From Sva-07 sp963728355 (lineage in GTDB: Bacteria; Actinomycetota; Acidimicrobiia; Acidimicrobiales; Ilumatobacteraceae): a stretch of DNA of 64,000 nucleotides. The stretch is taken from assembly GCA_963728355.1 (NCBI GenBank), contig CAVSJQ010000007.1:124001-188000 (forward strand). The letters are read 5' to 3'. Position numbers and translations under genes: made by a program. Numbering within the stretch: the stretch's first letter is position 1; each line of letters opens with the position of its first letter. This document shows, one piece after another, positions 17,506 through 26,017 of the stretch. The notes under the pieces are model-generated. The model was not told the origin of the DNA. It did no database searches and saw only the letters and a program-made list of their open reading frames with translations.

Positions 17506-17823
17506 TCAGCTTGCGAGGATCTTTGCCTTCTCCGCGTCGAACTCGGCATCGGTCAGCACGCCGTCGGTGTGCAGCGCCGCGAGCTCCTTCAACTGCTCGA
17601 CGGTGGTCATGGTCGCAGTGGCCGCCGGCGCTGCAGCAGGCGGTGCGGGCGGTGCCTCCATGACGGGCTGCGCATACTGCTGCTGCTCGTAGGCCTCGGC
17701 CTCAGCCTGGGTCTGGTACCTACGGTCCTGTCGGCGCCGCACGCGGCCGGACACGGCCGTTGCCGTACCGGCCACGACTGCGGTACCGACTGCGGCGCGC
17801 ATGAGGGGTCGTCGTCTCAACAT
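17506..17823 (-). CDS. small SHOCT-domain protein
   Basis: The 105-residue protein has a basic N-terminus with a short hydrophobic stretch (AAVGTAVVAGTATAVSG), a Gln/Pro/Ala-rich middle, and a C-terminal SHOCT domain (LKELAALHTDGVLTDAEFDAEKAKIL). SHOCT modules are short oligomerisation or membrane-associated helices often fused to stress or phage-shock-type proteins. It lies 30 nt upstream of the SulP start on the same strand, and 15 nt after the DUF6325-like gene. A second SHOCT protein lies at 19.0 kb. Confidence 0.8.
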   Translation of the reverse strand: MLRRRPLMRAAVGTAVVAGTATAVSGRVRRRQDRRYQTQAEAEAYEQQQYAQPVMEAPPAPPAAAPAATATMTTVEQLKELAALHTDGVLTDAEFDAEKAKILAS

Positions 17824-17838
17824 GATGTCCTCGCTCTC

Positions 17839-18258
17839 TCAGCTGGCGTCTGCCAGTACGGATTCCACTTCCTGGGCGATCTCGGTGGGAATGCGCCCAC
17901 CTTCGATGAACACGCCGCCGGCGCGTCGCAGCGCATCGCCGAGCGGCGCGGCCCAGAGGTCCTCCCACACGATGAGGAGCACCGACGAACCCTCGGCGAT
18001 CGACTCGGCCGCATGATCGATGTCCTCGGGGCCGATCACTCCGCCCACGGTGCCCTCGATTGCTGCGAACGCACTGAGCTCGTCGTGCTCGTCGACCTCG
18101 AGCACGACGGCGCTGCCATCGTCACCCTTGGCGACGAAGATCAGGTCGACGATGCGAATGAGCCCGGCGTCGACCAGCGAAGCGAGTCCAGGAGCGATCT
18201 CTCCTGAGAATTGGTTCTCCGGAAAGCCGATGATGATGTATTCGAGAGACGCAGTCAT
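17839..18258 (-). CDS. DUF6325/DUF1269-like small protein
   Basis: This 139-residue protein begins with a TASLEYIIIGFPENQF segment. It alternates hydrophobic strands with acidic stretches and a VLLIVWEDLWAAPLG motif, matching small actinobacterial proteins of the DUF6325/DUF1269 type found beside SHOCT genes. The function is unknown; a role in membrane or acid stress is often inferred from neighbours. ATG 18258 was chosen because GGAGG is 5 nt upstream; an earlier ATG at 18345 would add a non-conserved extension. Confidence 0.65.
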   Translation of the reverse strand: MTASLEYIIIGFPENQFSGEIAPGLASLVDAGLIRIVDLIFVAKGDDGSAVVLEVDEHDELSAFAAIEGTVGGVIGPEDIDHAAESIAEGSSVLLIVWEDLWAAPLGDALRRAGGVFIEGGRIPTEIAQEVESVLADAS

Positions 18259-18389
18259 GAGACCTCCGTGTGAGGGGCTGGTGTCGCCCTGGGCGGCGGC
18301 ACGACCGAACGGTAGGACATGCTTCACCCTCTCGGCCTCCCCCACATCGGATGATCTGGCTGTGGGTCGATTCCATGGCCGCGCCGTGC

Positions 18390-18896
18390 TCAGTCGTGTG
18401 CGAGAGCGTCGACGGCGACGGTCACCGCGAGCAGCAGCACGATGTCCGCATCGTCCTGCATCTCGACGCCGTAGGTGTCACGCACACGGAACCACTTCTT
18501 GGACACGGTGGCCACCCGGTCACCCTCGCACTCGATCTCGTACTCGTGGTCGACGATGTTGCCGTGCACCTTCAGGTCGTGGCCCCCGTCGACGTCGACG
18601 TGGAAGCGATCGCGCAGTCCCACGAGTGCCTTCTTCACGGTCGCCTCACGTCCGCCCACGTCGATCTTGATCGCGTCGCGGACCGAGAGCTTGCGCTCCC
18701 GAATCGTGGCGACTCTGCTGCCGTGCAGATTTTCGAGCGCCCATGTGTCACGAACGCGGGCGACCTTGCCGTTGACCTTGAACTGCCGATCTCCGTGGTC
18801 GTCTTCGATCCAGTAGTCGTCGCCGACGGCGATGAGGCGTTCGCGCATCATGAACCGCCGTGTGGATTCGTGACGTCCTCGTTTGCGGAGTGCCAT
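18390..18896 (-). CDS. LURP-one-related (DUF567, tubby/scramblase-like) protein
   Basis: The 168-residue protein is a single LURP-one-related beta-barrel: repeated strands such as FMMRERLIAVGDDYWIEDDHGD and FKVNGKVARVRDTWALEN are typical. The fold resembles tubby and phospholipid scramblase domains; bacterial members are soluble proteins of unknown role. It stands between the DUF6325-like gene and a divergent SHOCT gene. The start is ATG 18896. No ligand residues can be named. Confidence 0.8.
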   Translation of the reverse strand: MALRKRGRHESTRRFMMRERLIAVGDDYWIEDDHGDRQFKVNGKVARVRDTWALENLHGSRVATIRERKLSVRDAIKIDVGGREATVKKALVGLRDRFHVDVDGGHDLKVHGNIVDHEYEIECEGDRVATVSKKWFRVRDTYGVEMQDDADIVLLLAVTVAVDALAHD

Positions 18897-19012
18897 GAGA
18901 CCATCCTCGCCAGGACCTCCCCTGGGCGAATCCCCCGATGTGGGCGATGCGAGTGACGTCGGGTCGACCGTACGGTCGGGTCGTCCGATTCACCCGCTCC
19001 CAGGAGACCCCA

Positions 19013-19405
19013 ATGCTCGCATACGACTATCCCATCCTCGGCGTGTTCTGGTCGATGTTCATCTTCTTCCTGTTCTTCGCCTGGCTGATCCTGCTGTTCC
19101 GGGTGTTCGCGGACATCTTCCGTTCCGACATGGGCGGGGCGGCCAAGGCGGTGTGGTCGATCTTCGTGATCCTGGTGCCGTTCCTCGGGGTGTTCGTGTA
19201 CGTGATCGTGCACGGTGACGGCATGCGCCATCGCGACGTCGCGGTCGCCCAGCAGAACGAGGCGGCGTTCCAGGCCTACGTGCAGCAGGCTGCGGGCTCG
19301 GGTGGCGTCGCCAGCGAGCTGAGCAAGCTGTCGGACCTGCATGCGTCGGGTACGTTGACCGACGCCGAGTTCGAAGCCCAGAAGGCGAAGCTCCTCGCCA
19401 CCTGA
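19013..19405 (+). CDS. membrane protein with PLDc_N-like helices and SHOCT domain
   Basis: The 130-residue protein has two membrane helices (residues 9-32 and about 48-68) of the phospholipase D N-terminal type. A short cytoplasmic part follows, then a C-terminal SHOCT domain (LSKLSDLHASGTLTDAEFEAQKAKLL). Such proteins are common in actinobacterial stress clusters. AGGAG lies 6 nt before ATG 19013, so this mRNA has a leader. It runs toward the glutamate decarboxylase gene 60 bp downstream and may be co-transcribed with it. Confidence 0.8.
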   Translation: MLAYDYPILGVFWSMFIFFLFFAWLILLFRVFADIFRSDMGGAAKAVWSIFVILVPFLGVFVYVIVHGDGMRHRDVAVAQQNEAAFQAYVQQAAGSGGVASELSKLSDLHASGTLTDAEFEAQKAKLLAT

Positions 19406-19465
19406 TCATCGACGTCGCCACTCAGAGTTCCATTCCGACACATCAACCGAAGGACGTCGTGCGTC

Positions 19466-20839
19466 ATGGTCCACCGACATGTTTCCAACGATGAAGCGCT
19501 CGATCCGGCCTATGCGGGCCGGTTCGCAGGTGCTCCGATTCCGAAGAACCGGATGCCGGACGTGGAGTCCATGCCGGGCGCCGTGTATCGGATGATCCAC
19601 GACGAGCTGTTGCTCGACGGGAGTTCGCGTCTGAACATGGCGACGTTCGTGACGACGTGGATGGAACCCGAGGCCGAGAAGTTGATGGCCGAGACGTTCG
19701 ACAAGAACATGATCGACAAGGACGAGTACCCGCAGACCGCCGAGATCGAGCGGCGCTGCGTGAACATCGTCGCCGACCTGTTCCACGCGCCCAGCGACGG
19801 CGACGCCATCGGCGTGTCGACGATCGGTTCCAGCGAGGCGGTGATGCTGGGCGGCCTCGCGATGAAGTGGAAGTGGCGTCAACGCCGGGAGGCCGCCGGA
19901 CTCCCCACCGACAAGCCGAACATGGTGATGGGTTCCAACGTGCAGGTCGTGTGGGAGAAGTTCTGTCGCTACTGGGACGTCGAGCCGCGCTACGTGCCGC
20001 TCACGCACGACCGCTTCACCGTGGTGCCCGAGACCGTCATGGAGTACGTCGACGAGAACACGATCGGCGTGATCCCGATCCTCGGCACCACCTACACCGG
20101 CGAGTTCGAACCGATCGAGGAGATCCACGACCTGGTCGTGGCGTACAACGCCGAGCACGGCACCGACATCCCCATCCACGTCGACGCAGCCAGCGGTGGC
20201 TTCGTGGCGCCGTTCCTCCATCCGGCGTTGCGTTGGGACTTCCGGTTGCCGCAGGTCAAGTCGATCAACGTGTCCGGTCACAAGTACGGCCTGACGTACC
20301 CGGGCATCGGCTTCGTCGTGTGGCGCTCGGCCGACGAGCTGCCCGACGACCTCGTCTTCCACGTCAACTACCTCGGCGGCGACATGCCGACGTTCACGCT
20401 CAACTTCTCGCGACCCGGCAACCAGATCGTCGGCCAGTACTACAACTTCGTTCGCCTCGGGCGCGACGGCTACCGCCGGATCATGGAGTCGCTACGCGAC
20501 ACCGCCATGCACATCTCCGCCACCGTCGCCGAGATGGGCCCGTTCGAGATCGTCAGCGACGGCTCGGCCATCCCGGTGCTCGCCATCAAGCTGAAGGACC
20601 CCTCGGCGTACACGGTGTTCCACGTTTCCGAGCAGCTGCGCACCCGCGGCTGGCAGGTCCCGGCGTACACCATGCCCGCCGATGCTCAGGACGTCGCCGT
20701 GTTGCGCATCGTCGTGCGCGAAGGCTTCGGCATGGACCTCGCCGACATGCTCCTCGACTCGCTGCGCAGCGCCATCGACCACCTCGAGGCCTACCCGCCA
20801 CCGCACCGGGCCACAGATACCGGCTTCAGCCACACCTGA
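19466..20839 (+). CDS. gadB: glutamate decarboxylase
   Basis: The 457-residue PLP enzyme converts glutamate to GABA and CO2, consuming a proton; in many bacteria this defends against acid. PLP-binding Lys273 sits in VSGHKYG, and HVDAASGG supplies the aspartate that contacts the PLP pyridine nitrogen. Length and C-terminus are normal, ending with a PPPHRATDTGFSHT tail. AAGGA is about 11 nt upstream of ATG 19466. No GABA antiporter lies nearby. The neighbours (SulP, SHOCT, LURP-one) suggest a pH or general stress module. Confidence 0.95.
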   Translation: MVHRHVSNDEALDPAYAGRFAGAPIPKNRMPDVESMPGAVYRMIHDELLLDGSSRLNMATFVTTWMEPEAEKLMAETFDKNMIDKDEYPQTAEIERRCVNIVADLFHAPSDGDAIGVSTIGSSEAVMLGGLAMKWKWRQRREAAGLPTDKPNMVMGSNVQVVWEKFCRYWDVEPRYVPLTHDRFTVVPETVMEYVDENTIGVIPILGTTYTGEFEPIEEIHDLVVAYNAEHGTDIPIHVDAASGGFVAPFLHPALRWDFRLPQVKSINVSGHKYGLTYPGIGFVVWRSADELPDDLVFHVNYLGGDMPTFTLNFSRPGNQIVGQYYNFVRLGRDGYRRIMESLRDTAMHISATVAEMGPFEIVSDGSAIPVLAIKLKDPSAYTVFHVSEQLRTRGWQVPAYTMPADAQDVAVLRIVVREGFGMDLADMLLDSLRSAIDHLEAYPPPHRATDTGFSHT

Positions 20840-20870
20840 GCACAGACGCTCGAGGACGCGTCCGCGTCGC

Positions 20871-21974
20871 TCAGCGCTTGGTGTTGCGACGGCGCCGCGC
20901 GTGGCGCTCGAGCGCCAGATCGACCAGGCGGTCGATCAGGTCGCCGTACGTCATCCCGGCGTGCATCCAGAGCTTGGGGAACATCGAGATCGGCGTGAAC
21001 CCGGGCATCGTGTTGACCTCGTTGCACAGGAACCCGCGGCCGTTGCCGGCGTCGTCCATCTCGTAGAAGAAGTCGACGCGGGCGAGACCGTCGCAGCGCA
21101 ACGCCCGGAACGTGTCGATCGCCAGCGAGCGCACACGTTCGACCTCATGGTCGGGCAGCGGCGCCGGGATGAGGAGCTGGGCGCCGTCGGTGACGTACTT
21201 GTCCTCGTAGCTGTAGAACTCGTCGCCCGGCACGATCTCGCCGGGGAGCGACGCATCCGGCTCGGTGCCCCCGAGCACCGCCACCTCGATCTCGCGTCCG
21301 ACGATGGCCTCTTCGACGACGACCATCTCGTCGTAGGTCAATGCGTGGTCGATCGCCTCGCGCAGCGACTCGACGGTCGTGGCCTTCGACACGCCGACCG
21401 ACGATCCCATGTTGGCCGGCTTCACGAACACCGGCAGTCCGAGGTCGTCTGCCAGTGCAGCCGCCCACCCAGGCGTCATCTCGTGTTCGGCGAACGCCCG
21501 GTGACGCGCCTGGGGGATGCCCGTTGCGCTGAGCACCTGCTTCGCCATCGCCTTGTCCATCGCGACGGCGGAACCGAGCACGCCGCTGCCGACGTAGGCG
21601 ACGTTGGCGAGGTCGAGCATGCCCTGCACCGTGCCGTCCTCGCCCATCGGGCCGTGCAGCAGCGGCAGCACGACGGTGACCTCGTCGGACGACGCCGCGT
21701 CGGCGAGCATCGGCGTCGGCGACACGTCGGTGCCCATCGGGTTCAGACGCCCGGGAACGGCATGGGGCCCTTCGATCAGCGCGTCGACGGCTTCGTGCGC
21801 GAGCGCCCATTGGCCTTCGGTGGAAATGCCGACGGGGGTGATCCGGTAGCGCGCCGGGTCGGCGGCGCGCAGCACGTGCGCAGCGGTGGTGCACGACACG
21901 TCGTGTTCGGCCGATTCACCGCCGAACAACACCACCAGGTGAATGCGCTCGCCGGAGTGCCGCGTGGGGGTCAT
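20871..21974 (-). CDS. ddl: D-alanine--D-alanine ligase
   Basis: This ATP-grasp enzyme joins two D-alanines for peptidoglycan. The 367-residue protein begins with VVLFGGESAEHDVS, a Ddl hallmark, and has KPANMGSSVGVSK in the ATP-binding domain and a late NEVNTMPGFT metal-binding loop. ATG 21974 is chosen over a far upstream ATG at 22187, because the conserved domain begins there and TACCGT ends 6 nt before it. It is divergent from murF, so two consecutive steps of cell-wall precursor synthesis share one promoter site. Confidence 0.95.
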   Translation of the reverse strand: MTPTRHSGERIHLVVLFGGESAEHDVSCTTAAHVLRAADPARYRITPVGISTEGQWALAHEAVDALIEGPHAVPGRLNPMGTDVSPTPMLADAASSDEVTVVLPLLHGPMGEDGTVQGMLDLANVAYVGSGVLGSAVAMDKAMAKQVLSATGIPQARHRAFAEHEMTPGWAAALADDLGLPVFVKPANMGSSVGVSKATTVESLREAIDHALTYDEMVVVEEAIVGREIEVAVLGGTEPDASLPGEIVPGDEFYSYEDKYVTDGAQLLIPAPLPDHEVERVRSLAIDTFRALRCDGLARVDFFYEMDDAGNGRGFLCNEVNTMPGFTPISMFPKLWMHAGMTYGDLIDRLVDLALERHARRRRNTKR

Positions 21975-21980
21975 CGGCCC

Positions 21981-21990
21981 ACGGTACCGT
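21981..21990. promoter_or_regulatory. palindromic bidirectional -10 box for ddl and murF
   Basis: ACGGTACCGT is a perfect 10-bp palindrome that reads TACCGT on both strands. On the minus strand it ends 6 nt before ATG 21974 of ddl. On the plus strand it ends 8 nt before GTG 21999 of murF. The two start codons are only 24 nt apart and neither has a Shine-Dalgarno. One site appears to serve two divergent leaderless promoters. Confidence 0.65.
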
Positions 21991-21998
21991 CGGCGCTT

Positions 21999-23318
21999 GT
22001 GAGGATTCGTGCATCCGAGGCGGCCGACGGCATCGGTGGCCGGCTGATCGGTCCTGACGTCGAATTCGACGGTGCGTCGTTCGATTCCCGTTCGACGGCG
22101 CCGGGCCAGCTCTTCGTGCCGATCGTGGCAGAACGCGACGGACACGAGTTCGTCGGCGCCGCCCGCGAACGGGGAGCGGTGGCGCACCTCACCAGCCGAC
22201 CTGATCCGTACCGGCGCGACGGCACCGCCATCGAGGTCGCGGACACCTCCCTGGCACTGCTCGCATTGGCGGCCTGGGCGCGTCGACGTCTCGACGCCCA
22301 GATCGTCGGCGTCACCGGCAGCGTCGGCAAGACCTCGGCGAAGGATCTCATGGCTGCGACGTGCGGTGCGGGTCGGCGCACGACGGCCAACGAGCGGAGC
22401 TTCAACAACGAGCAGGGCCTACCGGTCACGATCCTCAATGCCCCCGATGACACCGAGGTCCTGATTCTCGAGATGGGCATGCGCGGGTTCGGCCACATCA
22501 GCCAGCTGTGCGAGATCGCCCGTCCCGACATCGGCGTCGTCACCGTGGTCGGTCATGCCCACACCGAACTGGTCGGCGGCATCGACGGCGTCGCCCGCGC
22601 CAAGGGAGAACTGGTGGAGGCGCTGCCGGCATCCGGCACCGCAGTGCTCAACGCCGACGATCCACGGGTCGCGGCGATGGCGTCACGCACCGGCGCCTCG
22701 GTGGTCACGTTCGGCGCGGCCGGTGACGTGTGCGTCAGCGGCGTGGAACTCGATGCGCTCGCACGCCCCCGTTTCCGGTTGGAGACACCGTGGGGCAGCG
22801 GCACCGCACAGCTCGCCGTGCCGGGGGCCCACATGGTCGTCAATGCAGCGGCGGCCATCGCCGTCGCGGGCGTCGTCGGTGTGGATCTGGGTGCGGCGCT
22901 CGACGCCCTCTCGACGGCGACCCTGTCGGGCATGCGCATGGAGATCACCACGGCACCCAGCGGCGCGACGATCGTCAACGACGCCTACAACGCCAATCCC
23001 ACGTCGATGCGCGCCGCACTCGATGCGCTGGCAGCGATGGAGGCGTGTCGACGTGTGGCAGTGGTCGGTTTGATGGCCGAGATCGACGATCCCGAACCGG
23101 CACATCGGAAGATCGCCCGACGAGCGACCGAACTGGGTCTCGACCTGGTGGCCGTCGGCACCGACCTCTACGGCATCGAACCCAGCGACGATCCGCTCGG
23201 CATGCTGGGGCCGCTCGGTCCCGGCGACGTGGTTCTCGTCAAGGCGAGTCGTTCGGCCGGGTTGGAACGCGTGGTCGCCGAGCTGGTCAGAGCAGACGGG
23301 TCGCATTCGTCGGCGTGA
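21999..23318 (+). CDS. murF: UDP-N-acetylmuramoyl-tripeptide--D-alanyl-D-alanine ligase
   Basis: MurF adds the D-Ala-D-Ala dipeptide made by Ddl to UDP-MurNAc-tripeptide. The 439-residue protein has the Mur ATP-binding loop VTGSVGKTSAK (about residues 103-113), the ERSFNNEQGLPVTI motif and the NDAYNANPTSM motif. GTG 21999 is set by the start of the MurF N-terminal domain and the TACCGT box 8 nt upstream. Its 3' end overlaps the MFS gene end by about 32 bp on the opposite strand. Confidence 0.95.
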   Translation: MRIRASEAADGIGGRLIGPDVEFDGASFDSRSTAPGQLFVPIVAERDGHEFVGAARERGAVAHLTSRPDPYRRDGTAIEVADTSLALLALAAWARRRLDAQIVGVTGSVGKTSAKDLMAATCGAGRRTTANERSFNNEQGLPVTILNAPDDTEVLILEMGMRGFGHISQLCEIARPDIGVVTVVGHAHTELVGGIDGVARAKGELVEALPASGTAVLNADDPRVAAMASRTGASVVTFGAAGDVCVSGVELDALARPRFRLETPWGSGTAQLAVPGAHMVVNAAAAIAVAGVVGVDLGAALDALSTATLSGMRMEITTAPSGATIVNDAYNANPTSMRAALDALAAMEACRRVAVVGLMAEIDDPEPAHRKIARRATELGLDLVAVGTDLYGIEPSDDPLGMLGPLGPGDVVLVKASRSAGLERVVAELVRADGSHSSA

Positions 23319-24654
23319 ACGGCTCGCCGCCGTCCTCCACCGACAGGAACGCCGAACTCGGCAGCCGTCGGAGGTCGACCCACCAGGCGAGGAAGAGGGC
23401 GAATGCGGCGCCGAAGCCGAGCACGGCCCTGGCGCCGATCCACTCGATGACGACACCGAACACGAGGTTGCCGATCGGCACGGTGCCACCGAATACCATG
23501 AACCACAGCGGCATGACGGTGGCGCGCTCGGTGTTCTTCATGTTCAGCTGGAACGTCGTCGTGATCGCGGTGGCGGTCATGAAGTAGAAGAACCCGAGCA
23601 CGAAGCCCACGGGGAAGGCGAGTGCAGGTCCCCGAATCTGCGAGAACAACGCGAGGGCGACGGCGAAGCCCGTGAACCCCCGCACGATGAGCACCTTGCG
23701 GTCGATCGACGACAGGAACGTCCCGACCGACAGCGCCCCGAGGAACGCGCCGGCACCCCAGGTGGCGTACAGCCATCGGTAGGTGGCGCTCGCCGGTGCG
23801 ATGTCGAAGTTGAGTCGGGCGACCGACGGAAACAGCCCGATGTAGACCAGGCTGAACAGCGAGAACAGGAACATGCCGAGCAGCAGCCGGTTGAGCACCA
23901 GGCGCTCCTTGGCGATCTTCAAGCCGACCGTCAGCGACCGCAGGCCACGAGCGGTGTTGCCGCTGCGCACATCGGGCATGCGCACGATCAGCAGTGCGGC
24001 GATGAAGAACAGGTACGTCCCGGCGTTGACGAGGAAGATGCTCGACACGCTCATTCCCGCCACGGCGAGCACGGCGGCGAGTACGGGACCGATCACCCTG
24101 GTGCCGTTGATCATCGCCGAGTTCAGCGAGATCGCGCCCGGCAGGTCCTGGCGGTGCACCAGCAACGGCATCGACGACTGGAACGCCGGGGCGTTCAGTG
24201 CATTGGCGATGCCGATGCCGAGCTGAGCTGCGAAGATCGTCCACAGGGCATGGTCGCCGGACACGAAGTAGGCGATCGCGATGGTCAACACGACCGACGC
24301 GGTCTGCATCGTCAACTGGAGCTTCTGCTTCGACACACGGTCAGCGATGACGCCACCCGGGATCGAGAGCACCAACAGTGGGCCCAGCTGGGCGAACACC
24401 ATCAGACCGACGAGTGCGGGACGGCCGGTGCGGTCGTCGATGTAGGCCGGCAGCGTGAAGTTCTGCATCCAGGTGCCGACGTTCGACAGCGCCAGGCCGA
24501 TGAAGATGATCCGGAATCCACGGTACGACAGCGCCGCCCGGGCGGTGCCGGGCTTGTGGTGGTGGTCGGGTGGCGATTCGGTCGTGGCGGACGTGGTCAT
24601 CGGGGTGGCGTCATCGGGGGAGGCGTCATCGAGGTGGCGGTTCGTCGACGTCAC
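23287..24654 (-). CDS. MFS transporter (EntS/MFS_3-like exporter)
   Basis: The 455-residue protein has about 12 membrane helices. The N-terminal half signature GLALSNVGTWMQNFTLPAYI and the GGVIADRVSKQK loop are typical of MFS exporters related to EntS and other efflux permeases. The first 35 residues are polar and His-rich (DHHHK). GTG 24654 or an ATG at 24600 are possible starts. An 18-bp palindrome lies just upstream, suggesting repression by an unlinked regulator. Cargo is unknown. Confidence 0.85.
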   Translation of the reverse strand: MTSTNRHLDDASPDDATPMTTSATTESPPDHHHKPGTARAALSYRGFRIIFIGLALSNVGTWMQNFTLPAYIDDRTGRPALVGLMVFAQLGPLLVLSIPGGVIADRVSKQKLQLTMQTASVVLTIAIAYFVSGDHALWTIFAAQLGIGIANALNAPAFQSSMPLLVHRQDLPGAISLNSAMINGTRVIGPVLAAVLAVAGMSVSSIFLVNAGTYLFFIAALLIVRMPDVRSGNTARGLRSLTVGLKIAKERLVLNRLLLGMFLFSLFSLVYIGLFPSVARLNFDIAPASATYRWLYATWGAGAFLGALSVGTFLSSIDRKVLIVRGFTGFAVALALFSQIRGPALAFPVGFVLGFFYFMTATAITTTFQLNMKNTERATVMPLWFMVFGGTVPIGNLVFGVVIEWIGARAVLGFGAAFALFLAWWVDLRRLPSSAFLSVEDGGEPFTPTNATRLL

Positions 24655-24662
24655 GGCGACGT

Positions 24663-24680
24663 CTTGACCCGCGGGTCAAG
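24663..24680. promoter_or_regulatory. 18-bp perfect palindrome upstream of the MFS gene
   Basis: CTTGACCCGCGGGTCAAG is a perfect inverted repeat between the epoxide hydrolase stop (24701) and the MFS start (24654), and overlaps a possible TAACTT -10 box on the minus strand (24679-24684). It lacks a U-run, so an operator is more likely than a terminator. The partner regulator is not in the window. Confidence 0.55.
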
Positions 24681-24700
24681 TTACCGGACGGAGTGGGACC

Positions 24701-25846
24701 TCAGCGGAACTGGCGGAAGCAGGCCCGGATGTCGTCGACGAAGAGGTCCGGGACCTCGAACGCACTGAAGTGCCCACCCCGAGGCTGTTCGTTCCAGTAG
24801 CGAATGTCGGTGAAGGCCCCCTCGACCCAGGCGCGAACGGGCGGCACGATTTCCTTCGGGTAGGCCGTGAAGCCCGAGGGGATCGTCACCGTTGCCGGTC
24901 GGGGACCCTTGCCGAAGCTCTCCCAGTAGATGCGAGCCGACGAGGCGCCGTTGGCGTTGACCCAGTACAGCATCACGTTGTCGAGCAGTTCGTCGCGTCC
25001 GAGCACGTTCTCCGGGTGTCCGTCGCAGTCGGTCCACGCCCAGAACTTCTCGAGGATCCACGCCGCCTGGGCGGCGGGGGAGTCGACGAGCCCATAACCG
25101 ATCGACTGCGGTCGCGTCGACTGCTCCTTGGAGTATCCCGAGTCCCACTCGGCGTAGTAGGCGAGGCCGTCGAGCGCCCGCTGCTCCTCCGGTGTCGGCT
25201 CGCCGTCGATCTTCGGTCGGGCGCCCATTGCCAACGTGACGTGGATCGCGCTGCAGTGGTCGACGTCGGTGCCGCCGATGGCCGTCGTGATCGCCGATCC
25301 CCAGTCACCTCCCTGTGCCACGTAGCGGTCGTAGCCGAGCGCCGCCATCAGGTCGGCGAACACCTGGCCGATCCTCTGGACGCCCCAGCCGGTGCCGGTG
25401 GGTTTCCCGGAGAATCCGAAGCCGGGCAGGGAGGGAGCGACGACGTGGAATGCGTCGGCGGCGTCGCCGCCGTGGGCGGTCGGGTCGGTGAGCGGCTCGA
25501 TCACCTTGTGGAACTCGACGATCGAGCCGGGCCAGCCGTGGCTGATCAGCAGCGGCATCGCGTCGGCGTGCGGGGAGCGGACGTGGACGAAGTGGAGGCC
25601 GGGATCGCCCAATCCCTCGACCGGCATCGTGAACTGGTCGAACCGGTTGAGCAGCGCTTCGCGCGCCCGCCAGTCGTAGCCGTTCGCCCAGTGGTCGCAG
25701 ACCTCGTGCACGTAGGCGAGCGGCGTGCCCTGCGACCAGTCGTCGACCAGTTCGGCCTCCGGCCATCGGGTGTTGCGCAATCGCGCCCGCAGGTCGTCCA
25801 GCACGGCCTCTGCGATGTCGATTCGAAACGGCGTGATCGATCCCAT
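24701..25846 (-). CDS. epoxide hydrolase (EHN domain plus alpha/beta hydrolase)
   Basis: The 381-residue enzyme has the N-terminal epoxide-hydrolase cap region (FRIDIAEAVLDDLRARL and TRWPEAELVDDWSQG). The alpha/beta-hydrolase core follows: oxyanion motif HGWPGS, nucleophile Asp in QGGDWGSAI, and the terminal His in RGGHFSAFE. It opens epoxides to diols. ATG 25846 was chosen because TAGGGT (25854-25859) ends 7 nt before it; upstream frame sequence is not conserved. It lies downstream of a 112-bp palindromic element and ahead of the MFS exporter gene. Confidence 0.9.
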   Translation of the reverse strand: MGSITPFRIDIAEAVLDDLRARLRNTRWPEAELVDDWSQGTPLAYVHEVCDHWANGYDWRAREALLNRFDQFTMPVEGLGDPGLHFVHVRSPHADAMPLLISHGWPGSIVEFHKVIEPLTDPTAHGGDAADAFHVVAPSLPGFGFSGKPTGTGWGVQRIGQVFADLMAALGYDRYVAQGGDWGSAITTAIGGTDVDHCSAIHVTLAMGARPKIDGEPTPEEQRALDGLAYYAEWDSGYSKEQSTRPQSIGYGLVDSPAAQAAWILEKFWAWTDCDGHPENVLGRDELLDNVMLYWVNANGASSARIYWESFGKGPRPATVTIPSGFTAYPKEIVPPVRAWVEGAFTDIRYWNEQPRGGHFSAFEVPDLFVDDIRACFRQFR

Positions 25847-25885
25847 CGGCGCGACCCTACGCACGCCTCGCGCCACATCACCCAT

Positions 25886-25997
25886 CGAAAAATGTGCGCG
25901 GCCATGCCCCCAGCGGGACGATCCGCACACGTTTCAGCAGTCGTTCCGAACTGTGTGCGGATCGTCCCGTTGGTGACGCTGCTCTGCTCATTTTTCG
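25886..25997. repeat. 112-bp symmetric palindromic element
   Basis: Nested inverted repeats are visible. CGAAAAATG (25886-25894) pairs with CATTTTTCG (25989-25997). CGGGACGATCCGCACAC (25914-25930) pairs perfectly with its complement at 25953-25969. The spacers between inner and outer arms are both 19 nt and partly complementary, and the loop is 22 nt. It lies between the TIGR03084-like gene and the epoxide hydrolase. It could be a MITE/REP-like repeat or a large bidirectional terminator; the T-run at one end and A-run at the other allow the latter. Confidence 0.6.
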
Positions 25998-26017
25998 GGG
26001 GTGGGGGCGACGGGGGG

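Noticed and set aside
15805..18207. 800-codon open frame opposite SulP and SHOCT genes
   Set aside because: The composition is that of an antisense shadow, with no recognisable motifs.
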